DNA of 64,000 bases. It comes from Peribacillus simplex (GTDB lineage Bacteria; Bacillota; Bacilli; Bacillales; DSM-1321). Each line of letters opens with the position of its first letter. The first letter of the stretch is position 1. A program made the translations under genes and the position numbers. The notes under the pieces are model-generated. The model had not been told where the DNA came from, did no database searches, and saw nothing but the letters and a program-made list of their open reading frames with translations. Below are positions 1-8,903 of the stretch, one piece after another. The stretch lies in the NCBI RefSeq assembly GCF_030123325.1, contig NZ_CP126106.1, forward strand, positions 1,330,001 to 1,394,000, given 5' to 3'.

Positions 1-10
1 GGGGATTCTT

Positions 11-361
11 ATGATAATAAAGGGTTTTGGAGGAATCTTTTGGAGGACTAAAAATCTAGAGGAAATAAAAAAATGGTACAGTCAAGTCCTGAAAATTGAA
101 ATAGAAAATTGGAATGGTACCATTATTACACCACAACCAGGCAATGAAACTATCTTTTCCTTCTTTTCTGAAAATGACCGCTATTTTCCAACAGAACAAC
201 AAGTGATGTTAAACTTTCAAGTTGAAAATTTGGATGACAGTATCAAACATCTGGAAAAAATGGGTGTTCCCCTTGTTATGGAAAAGACGATTAATGAATT
301 TGGAAAGTTTATTTGGATTGAAGATCCAGAGGGAAGACGTATAGAGCTTTGGGAGAAGTAA
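11..361 (+). CDS. VOC (glyoxalase/bleomycin-resistance fold) protein
   Basis: A 116-residue single-domain protein of the vicinal oxygen chelate superfamily. The N-terminal half has the GGIFWRTKNLEEIKKWY pattern of the first beta-alpha-beta unit. The C-terminal half ends in FIWIEDPEGRRIELWE, the usual closing strand with a Glu that is a metal ligand in this family. Such proteins are metal-dependent lyases, isomerases, dioxygenases or antibiotic-binding proteins, and the substrate cannot be read from sequence. The start lies ten bases from the window edge with GGGG just upstream. It is followed by a U-tailed hairpin at 491-521, so it is probably the last gene of its unit. The fold is fairly sure, the function unknown. 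Confidence 0.75.
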   Translation: MIIKGFGGIFWRTKNLEEIKKWYSQVLKIEIENWNGTIITPQPGNETIFSFFSENDRYFPTEQQVMLNFQVENLDDSIKHLEKMGVPLVMEKTINEFGKFIWIEDPEGRRIELWEK

Positions 362-490
362 TAGGATAATAATAAATTTTGTTGTTGAATTAATGGGTGT
401 GTTAGTTCAGTAAGCCTACAAGCTATGGCCGTTTATTTCGATCCGTTCTTAGGCACTGTTCATGATTATGTCCTTATTTTAAACCAAAGG

Positions 491-521
491 AAAAAGCTCT
501 CCGGAACCGGACAGCTTTTTT
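491..521 (+). terminator. Rho-independent terminator after the VOC gene
   Basis: AAAGCT-TCCGG / CCGGA-AGCT stem with a two-base loop followed by six T residues. It can also serve as a stop for nothing on the other strand, since the SUKH gene ends at 602 in the opposite direction. Confidence 0.75.
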
Positions 522-601
522 GTTTTATCAAGTATCAACATATACCACAGTGACTTAAGACTAATTCGATAGAGTGACTTAGCCAACAGATAACGAATAG
601 A

Positions 602-1618
602 CTAATAAGCCTTTTTAATATGGCTCCACCCTTCTTGTAAAGACTTCCCGTCGATCCTGGATTGTTCTAATAATTCATCTGCTGAATCAAACGACTGTTG
701 CGTATCTGTTTCGTAGTCAGCTAGATGCCATTGATTGGACTCTTCAATAACGTGATAAAGTTTATCTTGAAAAGCAAGACTGATCCTTTCGCCGTTATAG
801 ACATCCTCTTTAAGTTGTTCGAAGGAATAGTTCATTTTTTCAAGAATAAGTTCGGCATACATTTGAACTTCACTATCGACATCCTTCTTAAAATTTTCTA
901 TCAATGAATGTAGAATATCCTCATCTAATCTATGTGTAAGAGAATTCCAAACACTGTTAGCAACACAACATCTAATATATCTGTCGTGATAATTACTTAA
1001 AGTTAAAAGTTGATTACCAAACCACTTCAAATCCACATCGCCTTGTGCTAGGTCCGGTATAGCATAAGTTAATTCCTCTACATTATCTTCTTGTATAAAC
1101 GTTTCAAAGTCCTGTTGACTGTATACCTTTACCTCCATTCCCTCAAAATCAAATTCCTCATTTTCAAAGTATAGGTTTTTGAGAAATTCATCAAAGCTAT
1201 CCGCGATTTGTATGGTTTGTTCCAAATCAACGTCTACATAAACAATGGGGGGAGCAGACGTGGCATCGCGGTAATCAAATGCGAGCCAAGTATGACCGTC
1301 TCCATTGAATAAAATAAGTCCTTCCGGCAGTTCCCACTCTTTTATGTAATAATCATTTTCAAGAATTCCGTTTCCGGAACCAATCCCTTTAATGTGTTCC
1401 ACTATAACAAAAGATTCACCCCAGACGGTAGGAACAGGAGACGGATGAGCATTACAGATTGGTTGTCCTCCATTTTGTTGCTTAAGAATAGCAATGTACG
1501 AGTTTGGTAACGTTACATTAAATAATTCTTCTGCCTTTTTTACAATTTCGTCTGTTAATGGTTGTAACATATACTCGTCATTACTTGCTTCCCATATACT
1601 TTTTACCAAAAAATTCAC
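602..1618 (-). CDS. SMI1/KNR4 (SUKH) family protein with C-terminal HEAT-like region
   Basis: A 338-residue protein. Residues about 15-150 match the SUKH-1 pattern: ELFNVTLPNSYIAILKQQNGG, then a Pro-rich turn, then WELPEGLILFNGDGHTWLAFDYR and a PPIVYVDVD strand. SUKH proteins are classically immunity proteins against nuclease toxins of contact-dependent or polymorphic toxin systems, and some have housekeeping roles. Residues about 180-260 read like one or two helical HEAT-type repeats, as in other Bacillus SUKH proteins. No toxin gene lies next to it in the window, so it is an orphan. The start ATG at 1618 is preceded on the minus strand by GAGGTGAA. Family fairly sure, partner unknown. Confidence 0.75.
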   Translation of the reverse strand: MNFLVKSIWEASNDEYMLQPLTDEIVKKAEELFNVTLPNSYIAILKQQNGGQPICNAHPSPVPTVWGESFVIVEHIKGIGSGNGILENDYYIKEWELPEGLILFNGDGHTWLAFDYRDATSAPPIVYVDVDLEQTIQIADSFDEFLKNLYFENEEFDFEGMEVKVYSQQDFETFIQEDNVEELTYAIPDLAQGDVDLKWFGNQLLTLSNYHDRYIRCCVANSVWNSLTHRLDEDILHSLIENFKKDVDSEVQMYAELILEKMNYSFEQLKEDVYNGERISLAFQDKLYHVIEESNQWHLADYETDTQQSFDSADELLEQSRIDGKSLQEGWSHIKKAY

Positions 1619-1801
1619 CTCATAATTGTTTAATTATTATTTGATCTGCCGGCTCTTGCTTGTACAAACTTTCCTCCGTAGTTGAAAAACCACTATTGCA
1701 ACAATCTTATCTTTACGAAAAAAGCCTTCATTAACAAGGCTAAACTCATAACTCTATCTTCTATACATTAGCTGTATACTGTGTGAAATTGGAGTAAGTT
1801 T

Positions 1802-2000
1802 ATGATGAAACCAAAATATATCCCAAATTGCGAAAAAAACTTGTTGATGAATCTTTATAATAACACTTTAACAAAGGGTTGCTGCGGTAACCTTTTTCTT
1901 ATTCAGAAAACTGGGCAGGTTAGTTGAAGATGATTTTCAAGCAAATGACATATATAAGCCATTTCCATACAAAGATGTTGTAATATTAAAGGACAAGTAG
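1802..2000 (+). other. Possible remnant of a small gene
   Basis: An ATG at 1802 with GGAG nine bases upstream opens 41 codons ending at 1927. From about 1925 another frame reads EDDFQANDIYKPFPYKDVV and so on to a TAG at 1998-2000, which looks like a genuine protein C-terminus. The two could be pieces of one frameshifted gene. A stem AAGGGTTGC/GGTAACC with T-rich tail sits inside at 1873-1897. Not recognised; low confidence. Confidence 0.25.
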
Positions 2001-2012
2001 GAGGTTGAGAAG

Positions 2013-2333
2013 ATGAAAACTTTTGAATTAAAATCAGGAACAAAAGTAATAATAGATGAAAGTAGAATAGTAATAGAAAGAACAGGTGGAAAAAGTGCAA
2101 TGAAGGGTTTGTTTGCGGGGCGAGCAATGGGGCAAATGACCATAAAAACGTCAGCCGTGACTGGTTTAATTCACTTTGCTGACTATTTAATGATTTGTGC
2201 TTCTGGACTCCCTACTCCCAATGATTTTAAATTATCCAGCGTGGCAGAGATAAAACAGTACCCTAACTGTATTGTGGCAAAAGAAAGCGAATTAGAAGAG
2301 TTATATCAATTTCTCAATGGATTTATCAAGTAA
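2013..2333 (+). CDS. Small DUF4429/PH-like protein
   Basis: A 106-residue protein, not confidently recognised. It begins with a short beta-rich stretch (FELKSGTKVIIDESRIVIERTG), followed by the SAVTGLIHFADYLMICASG block and an acidic helical end (ESELEELYQFLNGF). This order (strand, 'tolI-like ITGI' strand, short helix) resembles bacterial PH-like/DUF4429 domains, which usually sit in phage- or stress-linked genes. There is no signal peptide or membrane segment. The start has a strong GTAGGAGG-type ribosome site eight bases upstream. A terminator follows at 2343-2377. The gene is in an accessory-looking stretch with weak neighbours. Confidence 0.6.
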   Translation: MKTFELKSGTKVIIDESRIVIERTGGKSAMKGLFAGRAMGQMTIKTSAVTGLIHFADYLMICASGLPTPNDFKLSSVAEIKQYPNCIVAKESELEELYQFLNGFIK

Positions 2334-2342
2334 TGATTCCAC

Positions 2343-2377
2343 AAAAGCCTTAACCTTTAAGGCAAGCCTTTTTGTTT
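2343..2377 (+). terminator. Rho-independent terminator after the DUF4429-like gene
   Basis: GCCTTAA/TTAAGGC stem-loop followed a few bases later by GCCTTTTTGTTT. Confidence 0.6.
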
Positions 2378-3249
2378 AGAGGTTTCGATATAGAAAATAA
2401 AATACAGCAATGAAAGCAGTTGATTTCACCTGAGAAATACAGATGCTTTTAGTTTTTGAAAAGGTAATTTACGTTATAGTGGTTGTCATTTGAGCAATTA
2501 TTAAAATCGAAGCTCCTGTTCCCTAACTGGACAGTGGAAGTGAAACGATTAGTCACAATGATAATTGCAGCAGACCATCTGCTCACACATGTGCTAACAT
2601 AATTATTTCATTGAGCCTTATTTATTTTACTGAGTTGATATCAAGACCTTACAAAACCTTGAGAAATCAAATTTATTTACACTTATTTAAAGCAAATTAC
2701 CAGTCTATTATATGAAGCAAAATGGTCAGGGAAGGGGTAATGGGTCGAATCCCTCACAGGTCATCCACTGCCAAAGGCTCAAATCCTTGATATAATAAGG
2801 GTTTGGGTCTTTTTTATTTTTCATTTCTATTTATTGTTCCTGTGTGTTTATGCATTGCACAAAGTTGCATAGAAACTGCGCGTGACGGTGAATCGTTCGT
2901 TGCATGACAATCCCCGCTTTGGTACACTATGCAGAAGTGCATTTCACTTTGATAGCTAGGGTTTACTTCGAGTGGCATAGATAAGATGCATGATTATTAC
3001 ATAAATCATGGTCCTTGTAAGCGGTGGGAGCATCTTTACTGCATTCACTGCAGACTTGTGGAAGTAAGGGGATAAAGGGATAAAACCTCATTACATTATC
3101 ATACAAAACCTTAACGACTTAACAATTTAAATGTGTTTCTAAGAAAAGGCCATCTGTTCCCTCATACAGCAGGAGTTGTATGGGGGCTTGTATTTTATCA
3201 AGAATTTTCTGTTTAGATGACTATACAGTAATAAAATAAGGAGGAAGCA
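2378..3249. other. Gene-poor interval with tRNA-3'-end-like scrap
   Basis: No credible gene in about 870 bases. At 2741-2767 the sequence GGGTCGAATCCC followed by CAGGTCATCCA resembles the T-arm and CCA end of a tRNA, but there are no matching D-arm, anticodon arm or 5' acceptor strand. A weak hairpin with a T tail follows at 2779-2820. The combination is what is left at some tRNA-type attachment sites. The remainder up to the truA ribosome site shows nothing I can name. Confidence 0.3.
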
Positions 3250-3987
3250 ATGAACAATTATAAATTGACCATTCAATATGATGGCGGGCGCTATAAAGGC
3301 TGGCAACGACTCGGTAATAGTGATGATACGATTCAAGGAAAAATAGAAAATGTATTAACGGAAATGGTGGGGGAAAAAATCGAGATCATCGGATGCAGCA
3401 GAACGGATGCCGGTGTACATGCCCTTGCTCAAATCGCCAACTTTAAGATTGGTGAAAATCTGACTGAAGCTGAAATCATGAATTATTTGAATAGGTATTT
3501 ACCAAGAGATATCAGCATTGTCGAGGTTAGGCTAGTTCCTGAGCGTTTCCATGCCCGTTATAATGCTAAGGATAAAACCTATTTGTATAAGATCTGGAAC
3601 GAGCCATATACAAATCCTTTCATGCGGAAATATAGTATGCATGTAGAGAAAAAGCTGGATATCACAAGAATGAAAAAAGCATGTCAACATTTTATAGGTG
3701 AACATGATTTCACGGCATATTCAAATGCAAAGTCCAAGAAAAAATCCATGGTGCGTGAAATATATTCCATTGATATTGAGGAAAATGCCGGATTCATCCA
3801 AATTACAGTGCGTGGCGATGGATTTCTTTATAATATGGTTAGAAAGATTGTCGGGACGTTGATAGAAGTGGGGTTGGGGGAAATAGATGCTGAAAATATA
3901 CCAAGCATTTTAGAGTCAAAAGAAAGAATCCAAACGGGCCGTATGGCGGAGGCAGCTGGGTTGTACTTGGTGAAGGTTGATTTTTAG
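3250..3987 (+). CDS. truA: tRNA pseudouridine(38-40) synthase TruA (stand-alone copy)
   Basis: A 245-residue protein of full family length. It isomerises uridines 38-40 in the anticodon arm of tRNAs. The catalytic Asp is D53 in the SRTDAGVHA motif. Other family blocks are visible: IQYDGGRYKGWQR at the N-terminus, RFHARYNAKDKTYLYKI in the middle and GDGFLYNMVRKIVGTLIEVG near the end. The ATG is preceded by AAGGAGG. It stands alone, whereas the main truA of Bacillus sits in the ribosomal-protein cluster. This is therefore probably the second paralogue (truA2 type) seen in some Bacillaceae, with possible specialised substrates. Confidence 0.93.
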   Translation: MNNYKLTIQYDGGRYKGWQRLGNSDDTIQGKIENVLTEMVGEKIEIIGCSRTDAGVHALAQIANFKIGENLTEAEIMNYLNRYLPRDISIVEVRLVPERFHARYNAKDKTYLYKIWNEPYTNPFMRKYSMHVEKKLDITRMKKACQHFIGEHDFTAYSNAKSKKKSMVREIYSIDIEENAGFIQITVRGDGFLYNMVRKIVGTLIEVGLGEIDAENIPSILESKERIQTGRMAEAAGLYLVKVDF

Positions 3988-4093
3988 AATATTGATGCAT
4001 CGGTTAACGCATGTAAAGTGTACAGGCAGTAGATAAAGGGAAGTAATAGGGAAGAATGGTAAAGGGGAATAGAACGAAAAAGGAGAGATTTTC

Positions 4094-4618
4094 ATGAGAT
4101 TAGCAGGAAAGAAAATAATCAGTCTAGTGCACCATGATTTTGAAGATTTAGAGCTCTGGTATCCGATTTTACGATTAAAAGAAGAAGGAGCGATTGTTCA
4201 CCTTGCGGGAGAAAAGGCGAATGAATCATACATTGGAAAATATGGTGTACCAGCTATATCTGATTATGAGTATGGCAGTATTAAAGCTGAGGAATATGAT
4301 GCCATTCTTGTACCGGGGGGATGGGCACCTGACAAAATTCGCCGGTTTCCCGAAGTGATATCACTTATCCAAAGCATGGAAGAAAATAAAAAACCCATCG
4401 GGCAAATTTGTCATGCTGGTTGGGTGTTGATCTCCGCTAAAATTTTAAAAGGGAAGAATGTTACAAGTACACCGGGCATTAAAGATGATATGGAAAATGC
4501 AGGGGCGACTTGGATAGATAAGCCCGTCGTCGTTGATGGTAACCTTGTATCAAGCAGGCGTCCGCCTGATCTGCCGGATTATTTAAGGGAATTGATAAAC
4601 GTGATTGAAAAGAGTTAA
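4094..4618 (+). CDS. DJ-1/PfpI family protein
   Basis: A 174-residue class-I glutamine amidotransferase-like protein. The nucleophile elbow is GQICHAGW with Cys106 followed by His, and an upstream AILVPGGW block completes the PfpI signature. Members act as intracellular proteases, chaperones or deglycase-type stress proteins; YraA/YfkM-like relatives in Bacillus are general-stress proteins. No signal peptide. AAGGAGAG lies seven bases before the ATG, and a strong terminator follows. The exact activity is not readable. Confidence 0.85.
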   Translation: MRLAGKKIISLVHHDFEDLELWYPILRLKEEGAIVHLAGEKANESYIGKYGVPAISDYEYGSIKAEEYDAILVPGGWAPDKIRRFPEVISLIQSMEENKKPIGQICHAGWVLISAKILKGKNVTSTPGIKDDMENAGATWIDKPVVVDGNLVSSRRPPDLPDYLRELINVIEKS

Positions 4619-4631
4619 TTCATAATAGGCT

Positions 4632-4673
4632 GAAAAAGTGGTTTTTCTTCTGGAAAAACCACTTTTATTTTTT
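4632..4673 (+). terminator. Rho-independent terminator
   Basis: Near-perfect AAAAGTGGTTTTT/AAAAACCACTTTT stem followed by TATTTTTT; may act in both directions between the PfpI-like gene and the convergent DUF421 gene. Confidence 0.8.
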
Positions 4674-4761
4674 GTTGCCATCCAATTATTCAATGCGATA
4701 TTAACAAAATTGATAAGATATTTTTAAATCTTGTTTATGATTCTCGCTGAAATGCTAAGGA

Positions 4762-5454
4762 TTATTCCCTTGAGTGATCCTTAATCAAATCAATATACAA
4801 ATTTCCTTTTGTCCCTACGACAGCATACGAGATATCAAAAACAGCAAGATTTCTTTTTTTGAGTTCAGCCATTAACCACTCGTCATCGTAGGTGTGTTTG
4901 GATAAGTTTTCATATAAGATCTTCCCGTCATAGACCAGTTCAATCGGTACAGTTCCTGCTGAGGGCAGTAAAGGTAAATCCTGCTTGGTGGCATTTTGGT
5001 ATTGTTCTTTTTTTAATACAGAAAGGGAACCATTGATCTCTAAAATGGCACATTCCACTTCATCTATGTTGAAGATATCTTTTCCACGCAAAGCCTGTTC
5101 AAGAGAATCCAGTGAATACCCCATTCGTTCCATTGACTCTTCGAGAATTTTCCCTTTTTGAATTACGGTAGCAGGTTCTCCGGCGATCCATTTCCCGAAG
5201 CGCGGATTTCGCACCGCTAGAAGATTCAGCATAAAAACGACGGTACCCATAATAATGATTGCTATGATAAAATACAGGAATTTAATTTTAATATTGAATG
5301 CTAGATTTCCTGCAATTGTCCCCAACGTAATTGAAGCGATATAAAGGTGGTAAGTCCTCTGGGCAATCGTCTGTTTACCGAGGAGATGGACAAATATCCA
5401 TAATGAAATAAAAGAGGTAATGGTTCGAAAGATGATTTCAACAGCTTCTGACAT
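4762..5454 (-). CDS. DUF421 (YetF/YcaP family) membrane protein
   Basis: A 230-residue protein. About three hydrophobic segments lie in the first 90 residues (FRTITSFISLWIFVHLLG; ITLGTIAGNLAF; FIIAIIIMGTVVFMLNLLA). A soluble part follows with the KWIAGEPATVIQKGKI and NIDEVECAILEINGSLSVLKK blocks typical of the DUF421/YetF family. B. subtilis has several paralogues, some expressed in the forespore or with germination receptors. Their molecular role is not established. ATG start with GGGAGATAT upstream on the minus strand. Single gene, convergent with 4094-4618. Confidence 0.85.
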   Translation of the reverse strand: MSEAVEIIFRTITSFISLWIFVHLLGKQTIAQRTYHLYIASITLGTIAGNLAFNIKIKFLYFIIAIIIMGTVVFMLNLLAVRNPRFGKWIAGEPATVIQKGKILEESMERMGYSLDSLEQALRGKDIFNIDEVECAILEINGSLSVLKKEQYQNATKQDLPLLPSAGTVPIELVYDGKILYENLSKHTYDDEWLMAELKKRNLAVFDISYAVVGTKGNLYIDLIKDHSRE

Positions 5455-5706
5455 GACTATATCTCCCTTACAAAACTCCCTGCAGTTAGTTTGTGATAGT
5501 ATGTTCTTGCACTTTGCCGTTTATTCTGTAACTAAAAATCCGTCTTTGAATTTGAATCCCATCTTGCATGAATCGATAGATTGATTCAATGGGTGCGATA
5601 GATCATGAATAGTTGTTTCAATAAATCCATGGATATGTTTACTTAGTATCGATTAAGAAATTTCTTCGAATAATAGTATCAAAATACATTTGCACGGGGG
5701 TATGTT

Positions 5707-7809
5707 TTGAGAAATATTCGGGAAATTTTCATCGACGATTTAAAAAGCATTTATAAAAATTTCTTTGTTTGTATCGTAGTAGTTTTTCTCATGTTCATCC
5801 CTTCCATTTATGCGTGGTTTAATATTGTCGCATCTTGGGACCCGTATGCAAATACGGAAGGAATTCTTGTCGGTGTTGCCAATAATGATAAAGGTGCGGA
5901 GTTAAATGGCGAAGCCGTGAACATAGGCAAGGAAGTCATAGAGGGGTTAAAGGAGAATAAGGATTTAGGCTGGAGATTCACTTCGGAAAAAGAGGCAAAA
6001 GCTAAGGTGGAAAAGGGGGATTATTATGCATCCATAATCATTCCGGAGAACTTTTCTAAACATATTGCGACAATCATGACCGATGACCCTAAAAAGGCGG
6101 AGATTGATTACTATGTGAATGAAAAAATCAATTCCATTGCTCCTAAAATTACGGCAGCGGGTGCAAACAGCATAGTGGACAATGTGAGCAAAACCTTTAT
6201 CAAATCGGCCAGTGGGAGTATCCTTGCAATCTTTAATGAAATGGGAATCACATTGCAAAACGAGTTGCCGACAATTCAAAAAATGAAGAATATGGTGTAT
6301 TTATTAGAGGGTCAACTACCTGAGCTTGAACAAAATATCAAAACCGTTCAAACACATGTTAAAAAGGCTGAAGATATCATTAAGAAGGTCAATGATGGAT
6401 TGGATTCAATAGAAGGGATAACGTCGCAGAAGGACAAATTGGTATCGGACGTTTCTAGTTATGTAGATTCAACAAGGCAGGCATTCGAAGGAATCAATTC
6501 CCTCTTGAAAAATGATATCGCGAACATCAGGAGCGATAATGAATCCGTTTTAGTCCTGGCGAACCGGTTAACGGGTCAGGATTTGCCAGACAATGAGTCG
6601 AATCAGCTAGTGGAACAAGGGGTAACGAGGCTAAATAAAGAGTTGTACCTTTTGGACAGTATGTATAATTTATTGGTGAGAGTCAATCAATTTAATGAGA
6701 AAAACTTGCTTCAGCCAGAAATACAGCTGGTTGATGAATTAAGGGATAATACTTCGAACCAACTTCAAGCGCTGAATAACCGAGCCTTCGGCAATCTTAT
6801 CGAACTTGGCGGGAACAATGATCAAGTTTTGGCAAGCTTTCAGGAAAGTTATTCAAAGGAAACAGGGCCAAAATTTAATGAAATCTGGAACGAAACGGAA
6901 TCAATATTGAATAATGTCCAGCTCACGATGGCGGAGGGAACCAAGGTTCTTCCTGAGGTGAGGATGCTGTTGAATGAGACCAATCGAACATTGGAAACAC
7001 GTACAGGGGATATCGATAAGTTAATGAATAAGTTTCCGGAAATCGAAACGAAAATAAAGGCACTAGCTTCTAAAATGAGGGAAATCGATAAGTCTTATGA
7101 TTTGGAAGAAGTGATCGATTTCCTAAGGAATGATATTGAACAAGAAAGTGAATTTTTTTCAGAGCCAGTGCTGCTCAATAAACACAGTCTCTTTCCGATT
7201 CCGAACTATGGATCCGCCATGTCCCCTTTCTTTACGGCACTTTCCCTTTGGGTCGGCGGTACAATATTGATTTCCATGCTTAGCGTGGGCGTTTCTCAAA
7301 AAGTCTACAGCCCGTATCAAATTTATATCGGGAGGTATCTTATATTTTTCATCATTGGGGTAATGCAGGCTCTTAGTGTTTCCATTGGGAATATCATCCT
7401 TATCGGTGTTTATGTAGCGGATAAATTTGAGTACATCCTGTTTTCCGTTCTGATAAGTACAGTATTTACACTCATTGTCTACACCTTCGTTTCCGTTCTT
7501 GGAAATGTTGGAAAAGGGATAAGCGTCGTCTTGATGGTCCTTCAAATATCAAGTTCAGGCGGCACTTTCCCCATTCAAGTCACACCGCCCTTTTTTCAAC
7601 ATATTAACCCTTTCTTGCCATTCACCTATGCTGTGGGATTACTTCGTGAATCTGTTGGGGGAATAACATGGAGCGTAGCTGGCAGGGACATTTTTATCTT
7701 GATTCTCTTTTTAATAATCACACTCATATTAGGTATCATTTTGAAAAAGCCACTGCATGCAAGGACACAAAAAATGAAGGATAAATTGTATGGAAGCAGG
7801 ATTTTTTAA
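5707..7809 (+). CDS. YhgE/Pip family membrane protein
   Basis: A 700-residue protein starting at TTG, with GGGGG eight bases upstream. One membrane segment near residues 18-40 is followed by the conserved IPSIYAWFNIVASWDPY block. Then comes a long extracytoplasmic alpha-helical region (about 50-500, with coiled-coil stretches). The C-terminus has five or six membrane segments of the ABC-2 permease fold, including ALSLWVGGTILISML and LGNVGKGISVVLMVLQISSSGGTFP. This is the Pip/YhgE architecture, which includes phage-infection protein and type VII secretion-linked YueB-like relatives. No ATPase gene lies beside it. Function not established. Followed by a terminator at 7837. Confidence 0.85.
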   Translation: MRNIREIFIDDLKSIYKNFFVCIVVVFLMFIPSIYAWFNIVASWDPYANTEGILVGVANNDKGAELNGEAVNIGKEVIEGLKENKDLGWRFTSEKEAKAKVEKGDYYASIIIPENFSKHIATIMTDDPKKAEIDYYVNEKINSIAPKITAAGANSIVDNVSKTFIKSASGSILAIFNEMGITLQNELPTIQKMKNMVYLLEGQLPELEQNIKTVQTHVKKAEDIIKKVNDGLDSIEGITSQKDKLVSDVSSYVDSTRQAFEGINSLLKNDIANIRSDNESVLVLANRLTGQDLPDNESNQLVEQGVTRLNKELYLLDSMYNLLVRVNQFNEKNLLQPEIQLVDELRDNTSNQLQALNNRAFGNLIELGGNNDQVLASFQESYSKETGPKFNEIWNETESILNNVQLTMAEGTKVLPEVRMLLNETNRTLETRTGDIDKLMNKFPEIETKIKALASKMREIDKSYDLEEVIDFLRNDIEQESEFFSEPVLLNKHSLFPIPNYGSAMSPFFTALSLWVGGTILISMLSVGVSQKVYSPYQIYIGRYLIFFIIGVMQALSVSIGNIILIGVYVADKFEYILFSVLISTVFTLIVYTFVSVLGNVGKGISVVLMVLQISSSGGTFPIQVTPPFFQHINPFLPFTYAVGLLRESVGGITWSVAGRDIFILILFLIITLILGIILKKPLHARTQKMKDKLYGSRIF

Positions 7810-7836
7810 GAGTATAAAAATGGATATTAAAATTAG

Positions 7837-7870
7837 CCTGAACCCTTACAAGGGCTCAGGTTTTTTATTT
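7837..7870 (+). terminator. Rho-independent terminator after yhgE-like gene
   Basis: CCTGAACCCTT/AAGGGCTCAGG stem with a short loop and TTTTTTATTT tail. Confidence 0.85.
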
Positions 7871-7981
7871 GCTGAACGGAATTTGCCCGTATGCATTTTT
7901 GTGTAAGTTTGGAATATTTATCAATACAATGACAGTTGAATAGAAAGATGCCGATAAATTAGAATTTTTGCATTTTTATAG

Positions 7982-8010
7982 TTGACAAAAACCATTGGAT
8001 TAATCATTAT
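7982..8010 (+). promoter_or_regulatory. Probable vegetative promoter of the ssu-like ABC operon
   Basis: TTGACA at 7982-7987 and CATTAT at 8005-8010 with 17 bases between, about 50 bases before the first gene of the operon. Confidence 0.55.
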
Positions 8011-8060
8011 TAAGAAATAATGTTTAGTAAATCGATGCGATATAAAAGTGGGGTGACTTT

Positions 8061-8903
8061 ATGTATTTAACAATAGATGGCATTGAAAAAAGTTTTAAGA
8101 ATGAAAAGAAAGAAAGCATAAAGGTGCTCGATAAGATAAACATAGAGGTCGAGAAAGGAAGCTTCGTTTCGATCGTCGGCCCTTCTGGATGTGGTAAATC
8201 CACACTCCTTTATCTGATTGCCGGCCTTGATAAGGCAGATGCGGGTGAAATACGTGTAGCTGGGAAAAAAGTGATGAAGCCAGGGCCGGAACGGGTCGTA
8301 GTATTTCAAGAGGCGGGGTTATTTCCTTGGTTGACGGTACTTGAAAATGTTACATACGGATTGAAGTTAAAGAAAATTCCCAATGAAGAGGCTAAAGCCA
8401 AGGCATTGGACATTTTAAAAATGGTTCACCTCAGCCGATATGTTGACTCCTATCCACATCAACTGTCAGGGGGCATGAAACAGAGGGTAGCCATCGCAAG
8501 GGCGTTGGTGATGGAACCGGATATCCTGTTGATGGATGAGCCATTCTCTGCGCTGGATGAGCAAACGAGGATGGTCTTGCATAAAGAACTGCTCGAAATC
8601 TGGAGAAAAACTAAAGTGACAATCTTTTTCGTTACCCATAACATTCGTGAAGCTGTTCAGCTTTCCGAAAAAATTATCGTCTTTGCAACCCGTCCCGGGA
8701 AAATTAAAGAGACGATTTCCGTCCCTTCCATGAAAGATGGAGTTATGCCGGATAGTGTAACTTTGCATACAGAACAAAAGGTTCTATCGATTTTACAGGA
8801 GGAAATTGAAAAAGTGCTGAAGGAGGAAATGGGGAATGATTACAGCTTTAAGACGAATCATATTCATCGCGATGATAGCGGGGATATGGGAAGTCACATC
8901 TAG
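8061..8903 (+). CDS. ABC transporter ATPase (SsuB/TauB-like)
   Basis: A 280-residue ATPase with Walker A GPSGCGKST at 40-48, a Q-loop (VVFQEAGLFPWLTVLENV), signature LSGGMKQRVAIARAL, Walker B LLMDEPFSALD and H-loop THNIREAV. The Phe-Pro-Trp after the Q-loop is characteristic of the nitrate/sulfonate/taurine importer ATPases. It energises uptake with the permease (8836-9588) and binding protein (9630-10646). The permease start lies inside this gene (68-base overlap), so the two are translationally linked. Substrate (aliphatic sulfonate, taurine or a related compound) is inference; no SsuD monooxygenase gene is present. Confidence 0.88.
   Translation: MYLTIDGIEKSFKNEKKESIKVLDKINIEVEKGSFVSIVGPSGCGKSTLLYLIAGLDKADAGEIRVAGKKVMKPGPERVVVFQEAGLFPWLTVLENVTYGLKLKKIPNEEAKAKALDILKMVHLSRYVDSYPHQLSGGMKQRVAIARALVMEPDILLMDEPFSALDEQTRMVLHKELLEIWRKTKVTIFFVTHNIREAVQLSEKIIVFATRPGKIKETISVPSMKDGVMPDSVTLHTEQKVLSILQEEIEKVLKEEMGNDYSFKTNHIHRDDSGDMGSHI

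Noticed and set aside
2741..2767. Complete tRNA gene
   Set aside because: Only T-arm and CCA-like bases; no D-arm, anticodon arm or acceptor 5' strand.
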